A stretch of 64,000 nucleotides of DNA from Haemaphysalis longicornis. Its lineage: Eukaryota > Arthropoda > Arachnida > Ixodida > Ixodidae. Location of the stretch: contig CM023452.1 of assembly GCA_013339765.2 (NCBI GenBank), positions 157,984,977-158,048,976 on the forward strand, given 5' to 3'. The notes beneath the pieces were generated by a model. That model was not told the origin of the DNA. It ran no database searches and saw only the letters and a list, made by a program, of their open reading frames with translations. This document shows positions 1-12,895 of the stretch, piece by piece (the first letter of the stretch is position 1; the number at the start of each line of letters is the position of its first letter). The translations under genes were made by a program, and so were the position numbers.

Positions 1-3000
1 AAACATTTTTAGCTGGGGGACAAGTTTTTAAATATCATTTTTTATTATGCCTACAGACAAAAGAATGTTGCCGAGCTACTCTATGTCATGGTTGCCAGCA
101 TTATTTTTGGGAGGGACACGAACTGCTCGTAGATCTAAAAATTTCGATTTAAAAGTTCTTTGGCGTTATCAGCAAACCGGTTCTCGCCAAGGTGCTTTAG
201 GTCTATGCCCTTTCATTTGGGATAGAGAATATATTACTCGACAAAAATCGGTTGTCTGTCCCTTTAAAAAACCTGGGCGGGCAAGGATTACGAGGACTAA
301 AAAATTTAACGAAAACATGTCATGTTTTGTCACCACACTTTGTCCTAACAACAGAAGAATACTGAACAATTTTTAATGTGGGGCTTTCTGTCGCCAGCTC
401 AGGGCATTTTTTTCCAGCTCGCTTAATTCGATCTGTTTCATATTGTTTCCTTTACTAACGGGAGAGCTACCACAATTCCATACTAAGATGTGTGTTTAGT
501 TTCATCACACTGCTTTTAGTTCCCCGGGACAACCTCCGGTGTATTTTATTACTTATTTTAAGCAATTTTTGTGTAAGTGTAGTAAAACAATCATTTCGGC
601 CAATAAACAGCACCCTCTTGATTCGCCCCGTAGCGGAGAAAGTTAGGAATATACATTTTGTCTTTTACAATTTATAACAGTTTTATGAAAGCCGCCTCCT
701 TTTAGGCCACTAGACAACAAACACAAGTTATCAAAGTAATTAAAAACAAAGCTTGCTACGTTCCTAATTTATGGAGGATTAAGATTTGTATCGCGCTTGA
801 TGGGTGCTATCCTTGCATTTCTGAAAAACTCGATTACTCTTTTACGAACTGAATTCCGCACAAAACAATCGAAAAAGATAATCTGATTGTAATTCAGACG
901 CCCCTAACGAGAAAATTTGCATTTTGAAAGGGGCTTCTATTCTCTCAGCACTTCTCATTGACAGGTCGGGAACAACGGCTCCCAATACGACGAATCTTTT
1001 GAATCTCTAATGCGAGCTGTATTGTCGTTGAGCAAAGAGCCTAGATCGGACAAAGGCCATATGCAGGGCAAAGCTTTTGTCTCCTGGCACAAATGGAAGA
1101 TTGTCTAACCATACCATCAAGCATCGCTTATGCTTTTTCTCCGTAGTCCTTGAAACCTGAATTGCCCCCCAGGGCGTTTTTTTAGAATGGTTAAAACACC
1201 GATTTTTTTTATTTGGACCACCTCCAGCTGGCAAGTATCCATTAGAAGCCGTATTACATTTTCTTCTCAGCCAAACGTTTTAACTTACGGCTAACGTGGT
1301 TTCGTACATGTAACTAATCATTATTTGTAGTATTAATGGTGGATGCCACAAAACGCTCTATTGTTCTGAGAAATGGGCCCAGAACGCAACATCTTGCAGT
1401 AACACTCGGTTAGTTGAAATACCAGAAAAAACTTGGGAACTATCGGAACTGGTACAGAAGTACATTCAAAATAGTTTTGTCGTTGTTGTTGAAGATATTT
1501 AATTGTACTGGGTTGTATAGAAACCCCTATAACCAGGAAGAAATGAGGGCATCTTCGTTGCCGTTGTTGTGAAAGCTAATGAACAGCAAAGCAAATTGTT
1601 GCTGTTGTTGCTTTGTGTTAAAATGACTGGACAAATGATGGAATTATATTTCTCGTTTAGCGCTATCAGGTAAATGCGCTAGCTCTGTACTATCTCCGCT
1701 CGTTGCTAGCGCTGGACTATATTTTTTGTTGCATTCGTGATGGGATTGTCCAGGCCTAGGTAGCTTTATCTGTCAGTGTCCAGTCCGCAAAAATGAAGAA
1801 ATTGAGAATTGGCAACCCAGGCACTACAAAACAGTCCTGTCGATGATACACCCGAACACGATCACACCTGCGTAGGACAGGTGCTGTTACACGTTCACAT
1901 GAATTATTGAGGAATAGTTGTAGCATGTGCCAGTATGGTCCGTGATGTAATTTCCTTCGGAATACGAAAAAGCAACACTGAAGGAAGCGCCCGTCCTTGT
2001 CAGCCTTTCTTGTTCTGTCCATTGCGCTGTTTTAATCATGGATCATTACAGACTCGCCAAGCTTAGCACTCTTCAAGGAAGAGGTGCAACTACGGTATAG
2101 ATGAACTACTTCGCTGCCACAGACGGGGAATGGAAACCGGCGAATGCGGCGCAAAACGATTTAGCAGAACTTAGATCATCAAGCGGGCCGGCGTGGGCGC
2201 CCTGCCGACATTTTGTGTATATCGCATTGGTTGAACGGCCAATCCAGAAACGCGGGAAATTGTGCAGTTAGTTCCAGCAATATATTGCCCCATCTTTATC
2301 TACGCAGGAGGTAAAGCCTCCCCCGTCCTTCCTAACACACTAGCAAAGGATCATGATGTCACTCGACGCACAGCCTTCAGATTTGGGAAGGGTAGCCTGT
2401 GAATAGGAGCAGAACCGGGTTGGGCGTGGTACCAATCTCTCCAGGGTCAAGACCATCCAGAATATTTACATCGGCTTTCATTCTATAGGCACTACTGCTA
2501 AAAATTGAGCTTGAATCTAATCTATAAAAATCTTGTCGGCAGGCAGGAAACTGCATTCAAGGGAACTCCATCCCGAAACATTTGCATGCGTGTTGCCCGT
2601 GGAGTGCACCCATGGAAGGGTACTTCGAGGTAATATCTTCGTACCAAAGTGTTCTCGTGCTTTTTTTGAAAAATTCATTCCCAATCACAGCCTGAAACGC
2701 AGAATATTCGAAACCCGCCCATCAAACATTTCTATCAGTGTATAGCGCTGATTGTTATCTAAAAAAAAACGAATATAAATGTTCACCTAATTGCACATAT
2801 ATATCACAAGAACTTTGGTAGATGAAATATTCGTTTAAAGGCGAGCAGCCACACGTCAAAGCTATGCGTAAATTGCGTGTTTCTTTGTCTTCAAGCAGGG
2901 AGCCTATTTCTGCTGCCAGCAACGTTCATTTTTGCTATATCGCAGCTTTTAAGTCGAGTGGAACCGTCCTGGTCGAGTGGGCAGCATATGCACGAATGCA

Positions 3001-4530
3001 GCGGAATGAGCAATGTTGTGACAACTTCGTAACTCATCAAAAGCAATATCTATGCTTCCACGAATGAAGATGCTCAACTAGGTATACAGGGACCACAAAC
3101 AATCATCCTCCCAAAGGCAGCAAATTATGCCGAACACCTTTAGAGACGGGCTCATGTTCTGTGGAACCGGAGTGAAATCACAGCATGGTTGCCTTAAGGC
3201 AGGATTATTCTTGAATATCTCTCCTGCTCAATGGCTCGCTTTTGGTATGAGGACACCGGTGTGGTCATTCAGTCCCCAAGATGGCTAGATGCGAATCATG
3301 GCCATGATTTACTCCGAAACGAAAATCAAAACATGCTACCCTGTCTCTGGAGATCTGAGAATACAATATAATTTTGGTATTCGTGGCCATCTATGACACT
3401 ATCGGGGCAGTGTGTTTCTCACTTGCTTCGTCCACTTGTTGATATCTTTCTGTAACTCAGGCGACAACCACTCGCTCTTTTATGGCGAAATCTGTGCTTC
3501 TCTATAGAGCCTGTTTTCTCCTTGCGCTTCGTGGTCGCTGGCACCAGAAAATGTATTTGGCAAACTGATGCAAAAAGGTACCAAAAGTTATATTCGGGAA
3601 ATAATTACTTCATGAAGAGCCTCGTTTCGTGAAATATAATATGGATAGATTGTACCCTGAACAATTTATAGGCATTGTAATGATGTTAATACTGGCCACT
3701 CATCAATTCTCGGAGAAGAGGATGCTCCTTAAGGAATTCGTTATGGAGTTTGCCATCTTTCTGTTGCCTTGCAGATTAACATTTTAATGGGTAATGCATC
3801 GGTTCTCTGTTGTCATGGCTGAAAGGCTCTCAATTTTTTCTCTCCCATTCAGCTATTCAAATAAACAAAAGCGAAAATAGATATGTCTTAAATCAGAGAT
3901 AAACGCAAAAAACCTGTTATTTTGCCTGAAGCTTCTCTGGTCTATGTTCCTTTTTTCAGAAAGAGAATTATCGGTCTTCAAAGGCCGGTTTTCTCAGAAA
4001 TATAAATTCCGGCACTATAATCAGTTAGCAGAGAGCAAAGGTAGGACAAAGGCTAAACGCCGGATGCGGCTTTTATCCGCTGGCGCAAGTGTAACATTGT
4101 CCATTCATGCCATCAGTTTGTCAAGTAGGCTCTTGTTTTGGCTCTACTTGAAACCTATAGGTGGTATTCGTTTAAAAGTTTAGCTGTCAATTTGTTCGCT
4201 TGGCAACAATAGAAACGGCCACAGATATGGCCGATGCGCCACACAAGTGGCGCGGCTTGGGCAACTGCGCCCGCGCGTCGAAGAAAAAAAACACTGGCAT
4301 GCGTCATCTCCTCCGTTTGAACCCGATTCTCAACGGTGGAGTCAACAGAGATGTCATTAATCGCACTCACATTGGACTCACGGCAATACTTTGCGTTCGG
4401 TCAGGTAGAGTTTGCAACGTGAAACACAGTCATGTGCTTACACGGGTATGTACCGCCATCCCACGAAACCCGACGTAACAAGTGACGGCGCACTCACACG
4501 GTTGCCTGCATGCGCGCCTCGACAGTCAAT
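1..4530. other. Stretch without supported gene
   Basis: AT-rich DNA with only short random-looking ORFs (under 100 codons) in all frames. I recognise no protein domain, RNA gene or transposon end here. A loose run of GTTGTTGTT/CGTTGTTGTT-type trinucleotides lies at about 1480-1620. If host exons are present they are too short or diverged to call by eye. Confidence 0.5.
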
Positions 4531-4534
4531 ACGA

Positions 4535-4700
4535 GAAATATTTACAGGGCCGCCCACTTTAGGTGCGAACACGGCGCAGCGTGGCTCCGCTCAGCGGAGC
4601 GTCTGCGCACAATTCGCGCCGGCGCACAGGAGCTTCAAGGCAGGGCGTTGTGTCGTCTGCTAGCGCGAGAGCGTGCCGTTCCTGCTTTGCCGTGAAGCTT
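4535..4700 (+). repeat. GC-rich dispersed repeat, copy 1 (inverted partner at about 7.1-7.3 kb)
   Basis: This block, starting near TACAGGGCCG and including GGCGCAG, CGGAGCG and TGTCGTCTGCT, aligns by eye with the reverse complement of about 7115-7270. It is much richer in GC than its flanks. The homology fades within a few tens of bases on either side, so it looks like two copies of one short dispersed repeat in opposite orientation rather than the ends of one element. No coding potential is recognised. The family is unknown to me. Confidence 0.5.
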
Positions 4701-6050
4701 TCCTAACTCTAGGCATGATTGTAGCCTCTTTCCTCGCTTCGGCCCATTCTGTAGTTTCTGCGTACGAAAACTGAGCGCTTCCTTTTTTCATTTCCGGAGT
4801 GCAAGGTAAATGCAGATATTTTCACCAACTTCATGACTGGCTTTGTTTGGTTTATTGAGAGAAGCTGTAGGAGAGAGCTCCGTATAATTTTGGCCACCAA
4901 GATTCGTTTATTGTGCACTGGTATTACGCACAAATGGGTCACAATTTTGGTCGCAGCAACTGGGATGCAATCTGGCGACTTTGGTCTCTATGCGTGTCGG
5001 TCTTTTTCATAAACCGCGTCGTTGCAATGCCGGTTTAAACAGACCCCCAGCCGGTGGGTCACGCACCCAGCATAATCGTCCTTCCCTCCGGCCGGGTCCT
5101 GGACTGGTCCCACTCTAGTCTGCTACGTTATAATGCATAGTTCATTGGTTGTGCTGCCTACCAGGTTGTTTATTGGGAGACAGCGGCCCTTCCCTTTGTT
5201 GCCCCCTGCTACGTATCCTTTCTTATACGACCCGTACTTCCTCTAAGTGAGCCTACGTGTGTAATGAAGCTGTGGTCACCAGTTCTACGCTACCCAATTT
5301 GTGGAATGGCTTCTCCGTTATTGAGGTTCAGAACTTCTGCATTATTCTGGCCGAGCCAAATATGGCCTAGCCAAACTTTGTGAACAGAAAAATCCCGGAA
5401 ATGCTCAATACGTATTCAATGCGGTTAATAATGCAAGCAATGGCTTACACATAGACAAACACTTGCATTGTGCACTAAACATATCGTTCTTTCTTGTCAT
5501 ATTTACGATAATTCTTGTCGATTTCCCTGAATTCGTTGATCGCATTCGAAGTCGCATCTGGAAATCCACGCGCGTCTTCAAGCCACACCGAGCAGGTGAA
5601 CAGTCCGATCAAAAAAAATAGGGAAGCTTGCGCTCACGCGCAGGACTTGAATGGCGAAGCAGTTGCAGGTGAGCACTGCTGGGCATAGGTACGTTTCAAT
5701 ATCATAGTTTCTTTGCAGATTTGCGGTACTAGTAATCGTCGTCATCTGCACTGAACAGGTTGTCTCCTTGAGTGGTGGATATAAAGTCATCCTTTGAAAT
5801 GTATTCTTATTCGTCATCGATTCCAGGCAGTAGTGGCGGGATCTGAAGTCGTTTTTCGAAAGATTGGCGCACTCGTAGCCATGTCTCGATTTATCGATAT
5901 TGGCTTCCAGAGAATGTGGTGGTCGCGGTAATCTCTTCCAAGTAGGTTGTCTTTCTATCTTTAACATTAGCGCTGGAGTTGTTTTACATGCGCGGTACCG
6001 GTTCACGACAGCGGTTGAGGTTCTTTTTTCACGAAAGCCACTGCGCCAGG
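4700..6050. other. Stretch without supported gene
   Basis: There are short ORFs on both strands (for example a 174-codon minus-strand frame over 5578-6102), but none carries a motif I recognise, and its composition looks like random translation. Nothing further can be supported. Confidence 0.4.
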
Positions 6051-6230
6051 CGGCGGGGACAGGGTGGTCCCCGCGAGGCATGCACTCACAAGTGGTCGGC
6101 ATTTTCTCGCCCCTCGAGGGTTTTGCCAGTTTTTTTTTATTATTTTCGCTAAATGTACTGCTCGTGCCGGGGACGCGCGGTGGCCACCGCGAAGCATGCG
6201 GTCGCGCGTGCTCGGTATTTTCTTGGTATT
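6050..6230 (+). repeat. Imperfect two-copy tandem repeat (about 115-bp period)
   Basis: Two GC-rich units, about 6052-6113 and 6168-6227, share the pattern GGGGAC, GTGG, CCGCGA(G/A)GCATGC, GTCGGCATTTTCT or its variant. They are separated by a T-rich segment, and each is followed by a poly-T stretch. This suggests a local duplication of a repeat unit. No coding function is recognised. Confidence 0.5.
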
Positions 6231-6826
6231 TTTTTTTTTTGCGACGGCCAACTTACGGCCACTAACAACAGGTAAGGAAGCGGGCCAGAGGGCACATCCG
6301 GTTATATGGCCATCTGCTTTCCAGAGCACACGCAGAAAATAAAGCTCTGTTCCGTGACCCACTTTACTTCTATGGTGCGGTGAAGTCATGCGAAACCCAC
6401 CAGTACTTGACCTGGCTAGCCACGATGGCTCAGTGTTTAGGGTACGTGGCTATACTTAGCCGGGAGAGCCATAGGGAATCTCAGTAGCACGCGCCACTTC
6501 TCAAAAGAGGCAGAATGCAAGAACGCGGGTTTTCTCCGCGGTATCAGTGCATGATAAAGGGGCTCGGGTGGCTATCGGGAGCCCCTTTCAACAGCGTTTT
6601 CGTAGCAAAAGACGTTTTGGGGTGTTAAACACTATAAATCGAGCCAAAATTGTCCTTAAATGCACTGAACGATGCATGCATTTAACTGAAACAGCGCAAC
6701 TGTAAAGAGGAAGCGCTCAGTTGACTTACGCACAAACTACACAACGCGGCACACAGTTATTGAAGTGCGCTTTCCCGCAACGCAGTCGCGGCGCGCTGAG
6801 ACGCAACATAAGCATGCCGAGAGTTA

Positions 6827-6943
6827 GGCCTGGTTCAGATTGTTGCCAAAATGGCATGTCACGCAGTTCAGTTGGCTTAGACGTGAAATGACGTCATTCT
6901 TTAAAGTTATTACGACAGTTGTGGCACCAGTCTGAACCCGGCC
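6827..6943. mobile_element. 117-bp PIF/Harbinger-like MITE
   Basis: The ends GGCCTGGTTCAGA and TCTGAACCCGGCC are near-perfect inverted repeats, flanked on both sides by TTA (6824-6826 and 6944-6946). A three-base TTA/TAA target duplication with GGCC-type ends is typical of PIF/Harbinger elements, so this is called a non-autonomous member. No ORF is present. The family assignment is inferred from ends and target site only. Confidence 0.55.
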
Positions 6944-6984
6944 TTAGGCTATGTGAAGCTAGCGACGTAAAAGCCATATCGTGC

Positions 6985-7094
6985 GCCATGGACGTAAAAA
7001 AAACGGATTTCACCCAGTTTGGTTGGCTGATACCTCAAATGACGTCGTTATTTAAAGAAATTACGGCAGTTGCGACAAAAATCTAAACCTGGCC
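6985..7094 (+). mobile_element. Second, 5'-diverged copy of the TTA MITE
   Basis: This matches most of the interior and right end of the neighbouring MITE (TTGGCT, AAATGACGTC, TTTAAAG, TTACG, then AACCTGGCC) and ends at another TTA (7095-7097). The left terminal repeat is not recognisable. It is arranged head-to-tail with 6827-6943, so either a tandem duplication or two insertions of one family. Confidence 0.5.
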
Positions 7095-7114
7095 TTAGGC
7101 GCTCTTCACATTAA

Positions 7115-7270
7115 AGCCAGCACACCGAGCTCCCGCGGAAGCAGACGACATGAAACCTCGCCTTAAAGCCCCTATGCGCCGGCGGCCGCTGCTTGTGCGC
7201 TGGCGCTCCGCGGAGCAGGGCTGTCTGCGCCATGTTCGGACCAGAGTAGACGGCCCTGTAGCTCCCACGT
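7115..7270 (-). repeat. GC-rich dispersed repeat, copy 2
   Basis: The reverse complement of this block aligns with about 4535-4700, sharing TACAGGGCCG, GGCGCAG, CTCCGCGGAGCG/CTCAGCGGAGCG and ATGTCGTCTGCT/GTGTCGTCTGCT. CTCCGCGGAG is itself a 10-bp palindrome. No gene is recognised. Confidence 0.5.
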
Positions 7271-10200
7271 GTTAATTTTTGTAGGTGAATCAAACGAATA
7301 TGTCTAATTTTACTGCTTTTCCCCCAAGCCGATGCTTCATGGTGGTAGAAAACAGCCAGCGCAAGAAAGACGAGGAGGAGGAAAGTAACAGACACATACC
7401 AACCAATACCAACTCGCCCAGCTTGCCATCTTCGTGCAAACGGATGCTAATTTAGCTGCCCATTATACAATTTTTCCGCAGAACCCCTTACAGTAAACGA
7501 CATTTTATGCATAGGTTAATAAAATTACCGTGTCATGCCTGTGGAGAAAAGCTTACCTTTATCACAATATATAGCCCTCCTTTGGAGACAAACATCGTTG
7601 AAAAGCGACACACTTTTTCTCACTATACGCGGTAGGACCAAAGTAGGCTGTTTACACTTTTAAGCAACAACTGAAGAACATTATAGACAGCTTCGGGATG
7701 TTCGTCACACATGTTTGAGGATAGTAGTGCATGTAAGTGCAGCAGTAGAAGCTTCCTGTGTATATCGGACCAGTTGCATGTCAAAGGAATAGGCGATAAC
7801 ACCCTGACCAACCTCTTAATGCGCGGGAGATCCCCCTTCCCATCTCTAGATTCCGGTTTAGGAGTAGCGGAACAATGCCGCTGCGCTAAACGATTCTTTT
7901 CACGTACCATTTTCGCGCGTAGTCTTTGTTCTGGCAGAACGGGCGCTATTGAAGTTTTGCCCAAATACAAAGCGTCGCACACTTTGCAGGAACTCGGATG
8001 GAAAGTGTGATATATTGCACAATAGAGGCGCCATTGATATCCGGAGACAGTGAGTAGTGGCATTCCTTTGAACGGAGAGACAGCATGAATCCTCTATTCT
8101 GAACCCGTTTACCAGTGAGACGTGGAATCCACTACACCAGCTCCTTCGTTTCCTTGCCCAGTAGATAAATGAAAAGGTCTGTATGTGTTTCTAGTAGCTA
8201 TTTCTAGCTGAGTCGCCATTTCAAGCTATCACACTATGCACTAATCGCTATCACACTATTTTTGTTATATGAGCTTGGTTGGTCTTGCGTACGATTCAGC
8301 TGGTATTCCTATGATCTGCACTCATTGCTTGGGGCGCACAGCTTTCAGTTAAATTGTTCTCTTAAATCTTTAAGCTGCACTTTTGGCGCCGCTTCATGAG
8401 GCACTAACACAGACGTTATGCTACTCTTTCAAACAAGCCTGGTATTCCCGAGTACATATCACCGCATCTCATATCAAGTTCGGCATGATTTGCAACATGT
8501 TGAAAACGCTGTTCTCTGTGGCCTTTATTCTATGCAAAAAGTCGTCGGGGAGTACACGTTTTTGCTGCTGTGGGCGCGTGTGATGGTAGTCTTATCGCTA
8601 CCTCACTCTCACGAATCGAAAACAGGTCGCTCAGTCAAGGCCTCGGTTTCCTAAACAATGATAGAAGCGATAGCGTAGCCTGTTATTATACTGCAACTGC
8701 TATGGATAGGATGGGTAAATTCCCAGGCTCTGAGTCAAAGTCTGCGGATATGCACTTCCAATGGCATTCCAAAGCAAAATGTTATGAACTGTCGACTGAA
8801 CACGTAACAGTGATACCGCAAGCATATAAAGAAGCAGCTATTTACCGCAAGTAAATCACAGGAACACTAAGAGTATTTCCCCTATTATGTAAATACAACT
8901 ACACACATGACAGACATCCGCCCATATTACCGTGAAAATGCCAGGTCATCACTGCTTAAATAAAAAATCTGGTCATGGAAACTGGTCCTCAGGCCAGTCG
9001 CTAAATAGGCAATATTCAGGAAGAGCATGGAACTTTGTTTGATTACCTGTTATGTATGCTTACAGTGGGCAGCAATTATGAGGCGCGTGGTTTCAAATGA
9101 ACTGTGCAATGAAAGTAAAAGTTTCAGGCATAGGACGATCACTGAAGTTGCTGTTTGGCACTCCGCGCTAACTCACACTTGTGAAAAACAAAATTGTGTG
9201 CTGGACTGCCCAAGGATATATTCTCAACGCCTGCCTGACTCACGCAACAACTTTTTTTTTACTCATTCTGCAAAATAGACACGTGAAGACAACAAGAAAA
9301 CATGCCCAAAACACGTTTCAAACGTTCGTTTCAACGTTCCGTGATATGACAAATAGTCCGTACAGAAGCCGAAACATTTTGTTTGCTACACTTTCTCGAT
9401 CGAAGTTTGTTTTAAAATATTAGGTTTGGCCTCACCAACTTTACGGCATTGCGGCGGACTCGCAATTTCTTTATGCAGACTGGGCGAAAATTGAGTAGGT
9501 TATTCTGCGCTGCCCCAAGCTGCCCTTTTATTTTTTTGTGTGTGTTTCAACACAATCCCCTTGCTTAGCCTATCTGAAAATGTTGTTATGCGATCAGCCC
9601 AGACGAAAGTTAAAAAAAAAGACACTGCTGAATCTCTTCGAAAGTACAAATTCTACAGCGGATATCTCATCTATGAATTGTGAGCAAAGTTAGGCACTCG
9701 CTCATTTTTGGAAAGATAACAATCCCACTATTCGTTTTTTAATATAGTAATTCCCAAGGTTTCAGGATAGTGTCGCTCACACACCCCTATTTACTAGCAG
9801 TCAGCAATAATAATACACAAAGTCTAGGCCACAGCATACCTACACGACTGATTAACTTTAGATCCCTACAAGGATGGCTTTCCACGGTAGCCTGAAGGCA
9901 GTTCAACACACAGAACACTCCTTCTACATACAGATATTCCGTGTAACTTATTAAAATATCACCTGCATGCTGCTTACTCAATTACACTGAGAATTTGTTT
10001 TAATTCTCTCCTAAAAAACTGCAAATATCAGTACTTTGTTATTTGCTGTCGGTGTACTCTTCCTGTTTCTGTTCCTTTTCGTAGCGAAAGGCACTTAATA
10101 AAAGGCTTCACCACAAACTAGAGCCCTCCGTATGGTTAACTTTTTCTATGCAAGAAACTGTTCGGAATATGTATTTCCTCTTGTGAATCCTAAACTCTTA

Positions 10201-11720
10201 TTTCAATGAAAAACAAAACGGTGCTTTCTGCGCTTTTGAGATATAAATATTTATTCGACCCACCTGTACACCTATCGGTCGCTACTTGTGAAGCCAAATA
10301 AATCTTGTTTAATAGATCATCGCAATATAACGTTACCAAACGATCATTTGTAACTTCAAATAAAAGTAAACGTGTGTTTAAAAATAGTATTTTTTTATTT
10401 CCTAATGTGCGTTTGTGATATTATGACTTCGTTATCCCACAGTTGCACATGCGATAACAACACCGTGATAATATCACTGCCAGCGGCTTTATTATGAACA
10501 CACATTGTTCCTTACCGTGTGCCACATATTTCGTAATAAATTACTATTAGCTCCCTGCTATAGCGCCCCGCTATTACGCGTTGTCTGATATGCGATCTCT
10601 CGAATAGTTTATAACTGAGGAGGACATGCTGTGTTAAATTTGTACGGAATTTTAACCAGACACGAAATAATAAGCTTCACGTCATTCTTTTGCTGTTATC
10701 GCCCTGCGAAATAAAGCTGTAGACTGGGCTATTTTGAAACTCATACTGGTCGAATGTAGCGTAGAAATGTAGCTTTCGGCCGTGTGTATACTTTTTATCC
10801 CGTGTGTTTCTTCTGCGCTACATTTGGCTTCTGCGAGGCCCGACATCTATGTTTTTTTTGTCCATAGCCAATAACAATACGTATAACAGCGTGACTCCAC
10901 TCAACCTATGCTCAAATAGTTGCTGTTTATTTGCTTACTTTTGTTACTCGGCACACCATGAAACTGGTTTCACGTGGCTGCGTTACCTATAATTGGCAGT
11001 TGTATCACCTGAAGGAATAGGCAATCTGTAAACGTTAAATACATCGCGGGGTTCATTAGGTATCTTAGAGCACTCGGGGAGAACTTCTTTGCACGGAAAC
11101 GGCACCCATTTTTAGAGTCCTGAAGGCTGCCGCGGTAGGGTAGGGTATAGAGGTTAGGAAAACGCCGCTTTAATCTTACAAGACACAAGGTCTGTATCGT
11201 TAACCGGAGAGTTTTAGGTTCGCAGTACCACCTTCGTCGCGCAGTCTATCTCGATTTCTCGTTCGTAATTGCACTCGGTGAATTTATTTTCGTCTATTGT
11301 TTGATCACTTCAAGCAGTTGGTTCAACCAAGCCAACACTCGGTGAACAACAAGTAGCTGGGGACCTAATACCCAAAGCCGGCCATGCAGCTTAATCTTTA
11401 AAATATCTCGAACGTGATTCGAAGATTGCGGGCTCCAGTTCTACAGAAGACACATTTTTCTTTACGTAAGGGCTTTTCGACAATGCGTATTTCAGACAAC
11501 AAAAAGGTGAGTACCAGTCATTTATAGCATTATTTTATTGATGTTGCACTCCCTCGCTCATCACAATAAACGACGTCGTGACAACCAAGCTTTCAATGCC
11601 ATCTGACCGTTTTTTGCAGTACTTCTAAAACGGTGCAGCAGATAGTTTCAACTTTAATGTCCGTTGCGACATAAACTGCTTTAACGGCGCTGGCCATGAC
11701 CGCGCTCAACTGCGGTCTCA
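7271..11720. other. Stretch without supported gene
   Basis: About 4.4 kb of AT-rich DNA. The longest frames (146 codons on the minus strand at 7623-8063, with overlapping 99-codon plus-strand and 94-codon frames elsewhere) show no family signature and overlap each other on opposite strands. No transposon ends, RNA genes or tandem arrays are recognised. Confidence 0.4.
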
Positions 11721-11725
11721 CTGCG

Positions 11726-11873
11726 TTAGCACCAATTGAGGGTCTTGTTGATTTTATCAGCCTGCTCGAGAAACTCGTCTAAAGTGCCTTGATGGTCCGT
11801 ACGATGTCTCATTTCCGAGAAAGAACGGCGCCGTTTCTTATCTTGTTCCATTACCGCTTCGAAACTCCCCCAG
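11726..11873 (-). CDS. Candidate terminal exon of an unidentified host gene
   Basis: On the minus strand a polypyrimidine run ends in a strong acceptor (T-tract then AG at 11875-11874). An open frame of 48 codons follows to TAA at 11726-11728. The peptide is hydrophilic, Lys/Arg/Glu-rich and protein-like (KKRRRSFSEM, then GTLDEFLEQADKINKTLN), which suggests a genuine helical C-terminus. A possible upstream exon lies in 12005-12210 (-), where a frame holds a hydrophobic, membrane-like segment (VSLVALACGGMLGAVWMQMF), but I could not find a convincing donor that joins the two. I do not recognise the family. It could also be a retrotransposon or chance frame. Confidence 0.35.
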
Positions 11874-11943
11874 CTAAAAAAAAAAAGAGATGGATCAATA
11901 TTTTTGATGCTGAAGGCATGTCTGAAGGAAGACATGGGGATGT

Positions 11944-12210
11944 TCATTTTGCACCGCAAAAATGTCCGTTTTTATAATCTTTGAAAGATACATTAAGACA
12001 CATATAATCTTTTAAAAACCATAAAGGTACTAGGCCATCACGATCCTCAGACGACACCCAGGCTGCGTCCGAAAAATATCCGTAGCGTTTCTTCTCTGCG
12101 GAACCTGTGAACATCTGCATCCACACAGCTCCCAGCATTCCTCCACATGCTAGGGCGACCAGTGAGACGTTGCTGCTTCCCGACGAGTTCTGGATCACAA
12201 TAGGTGACAA
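11944..12210 (-). CDS. Possible upstream exon encoding a membrane segment
   Basis: An 88-codon minus-strand frame starts MSPIVIQNSSGSS and runs into a hydrophobic stretch of about 20 residues (residues 17-36) consistent with one membrane helix. It then has a charged turn (SAEKKRYGYF). It lies just upstream of the candidate terminal exon at 11726-11873 on the same strand. No start context, donor or homologue can be confirmed, so exon status is speculative. Confidence 0.2.
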   Translation of the reverse strand: MSPIVIQNSSGSSNVSLVALACGGMLGAVWMQMFTGSAEKKRYGYFSDAAWVSSEDRDGLVPLWFLKDYMCLNVSFKDYKNGHFCGAK

Positions 12211-12453
12211 TTATTGGGCGCTAATAGGAAAGGGCTTTGGGGCTGGCTCTGCTAAATTACTCGTTTTGGCAGCAGAACAAACTCAGCCAACACAACGGGA
12301 TTTCGTAGTATGTGACATCCCGGGATAATTTATGGGATGGTCGGCGATGTAGGAGCCTCCACCTGCACTAAAAGTTTTTATGTCAACAATATGAGTAGTC
12401 AATTGCATTCCACGGTACATGTGCTATGCAAGGAGCATTAAAAAGAAGGAACA

Positions 12454-12620
12454 ACGAAAGGCGTGGGTTCGGTCCCCACTCTGGGCACGTGTTTTTCTTT
12501 CTTTCTTCTTCTGTATATTAAAAAAAATGTTTACTTAATTAACCGTAGTGAAAAAGAAAGAGCCTAACCACACCCCTATGCCTCCTTTGGCATTGTAGAC
12601 TGCCGACCTATCTTTCTGTA
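12454..12620 (+). mobile_element. tRNA-derived SINE, 5'-truncated copy
   Basis: This copy begins inside the tRNA-like head (CGAAAGGCGTGGGTTCGGTCC) and continues into the same body as the complete copy at 12896: a CTTTCTTTCTT-rich stretch, TGTTTACTTAATTAACC and CCACACCCCTATGCC. It lacks the A-box half of the tRNA head. After 12620 it continues into CTCAACGAGCC-type sequence that the second copy lacks, because there the (AT)n run intervenes. It is compatible with the Ruka-type tRNA-derived SINE of ixodid ticks, though that comparison is from memory. Confidence 0.65.
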
Positions 12621-12895
12621 TTTCCTCAACGAGCCCCTCATTTCCTTACTATATTATTCTGCGAAAGCCTAGCGAGGGTCTCGGTTCTGGCAGCCTTGAT
12701 GCCTAGGTAGCATAAGAGGGCTTCCCGCCAGTAACCCGCTCATGACAGGCTGTAGACGTTCGAGTCACGCCCCGGGGGTTGAAAAGAAGGTCCCCTTCTC
12801 CCCGTGTAGTCAGAGTGGCGCTGGCTACCACCCTCAAGAGTCAGATACACTTCTAGTAAATATAATTAGCCCAGAAAGTGAAGGAGAACACAGTC

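Noticed and set aside
7623..8063. 146-codon minus-strand gene
   Set aside because: No motif, and an overlapping 99-codon frame exists on the plus strand. The translation looks random.
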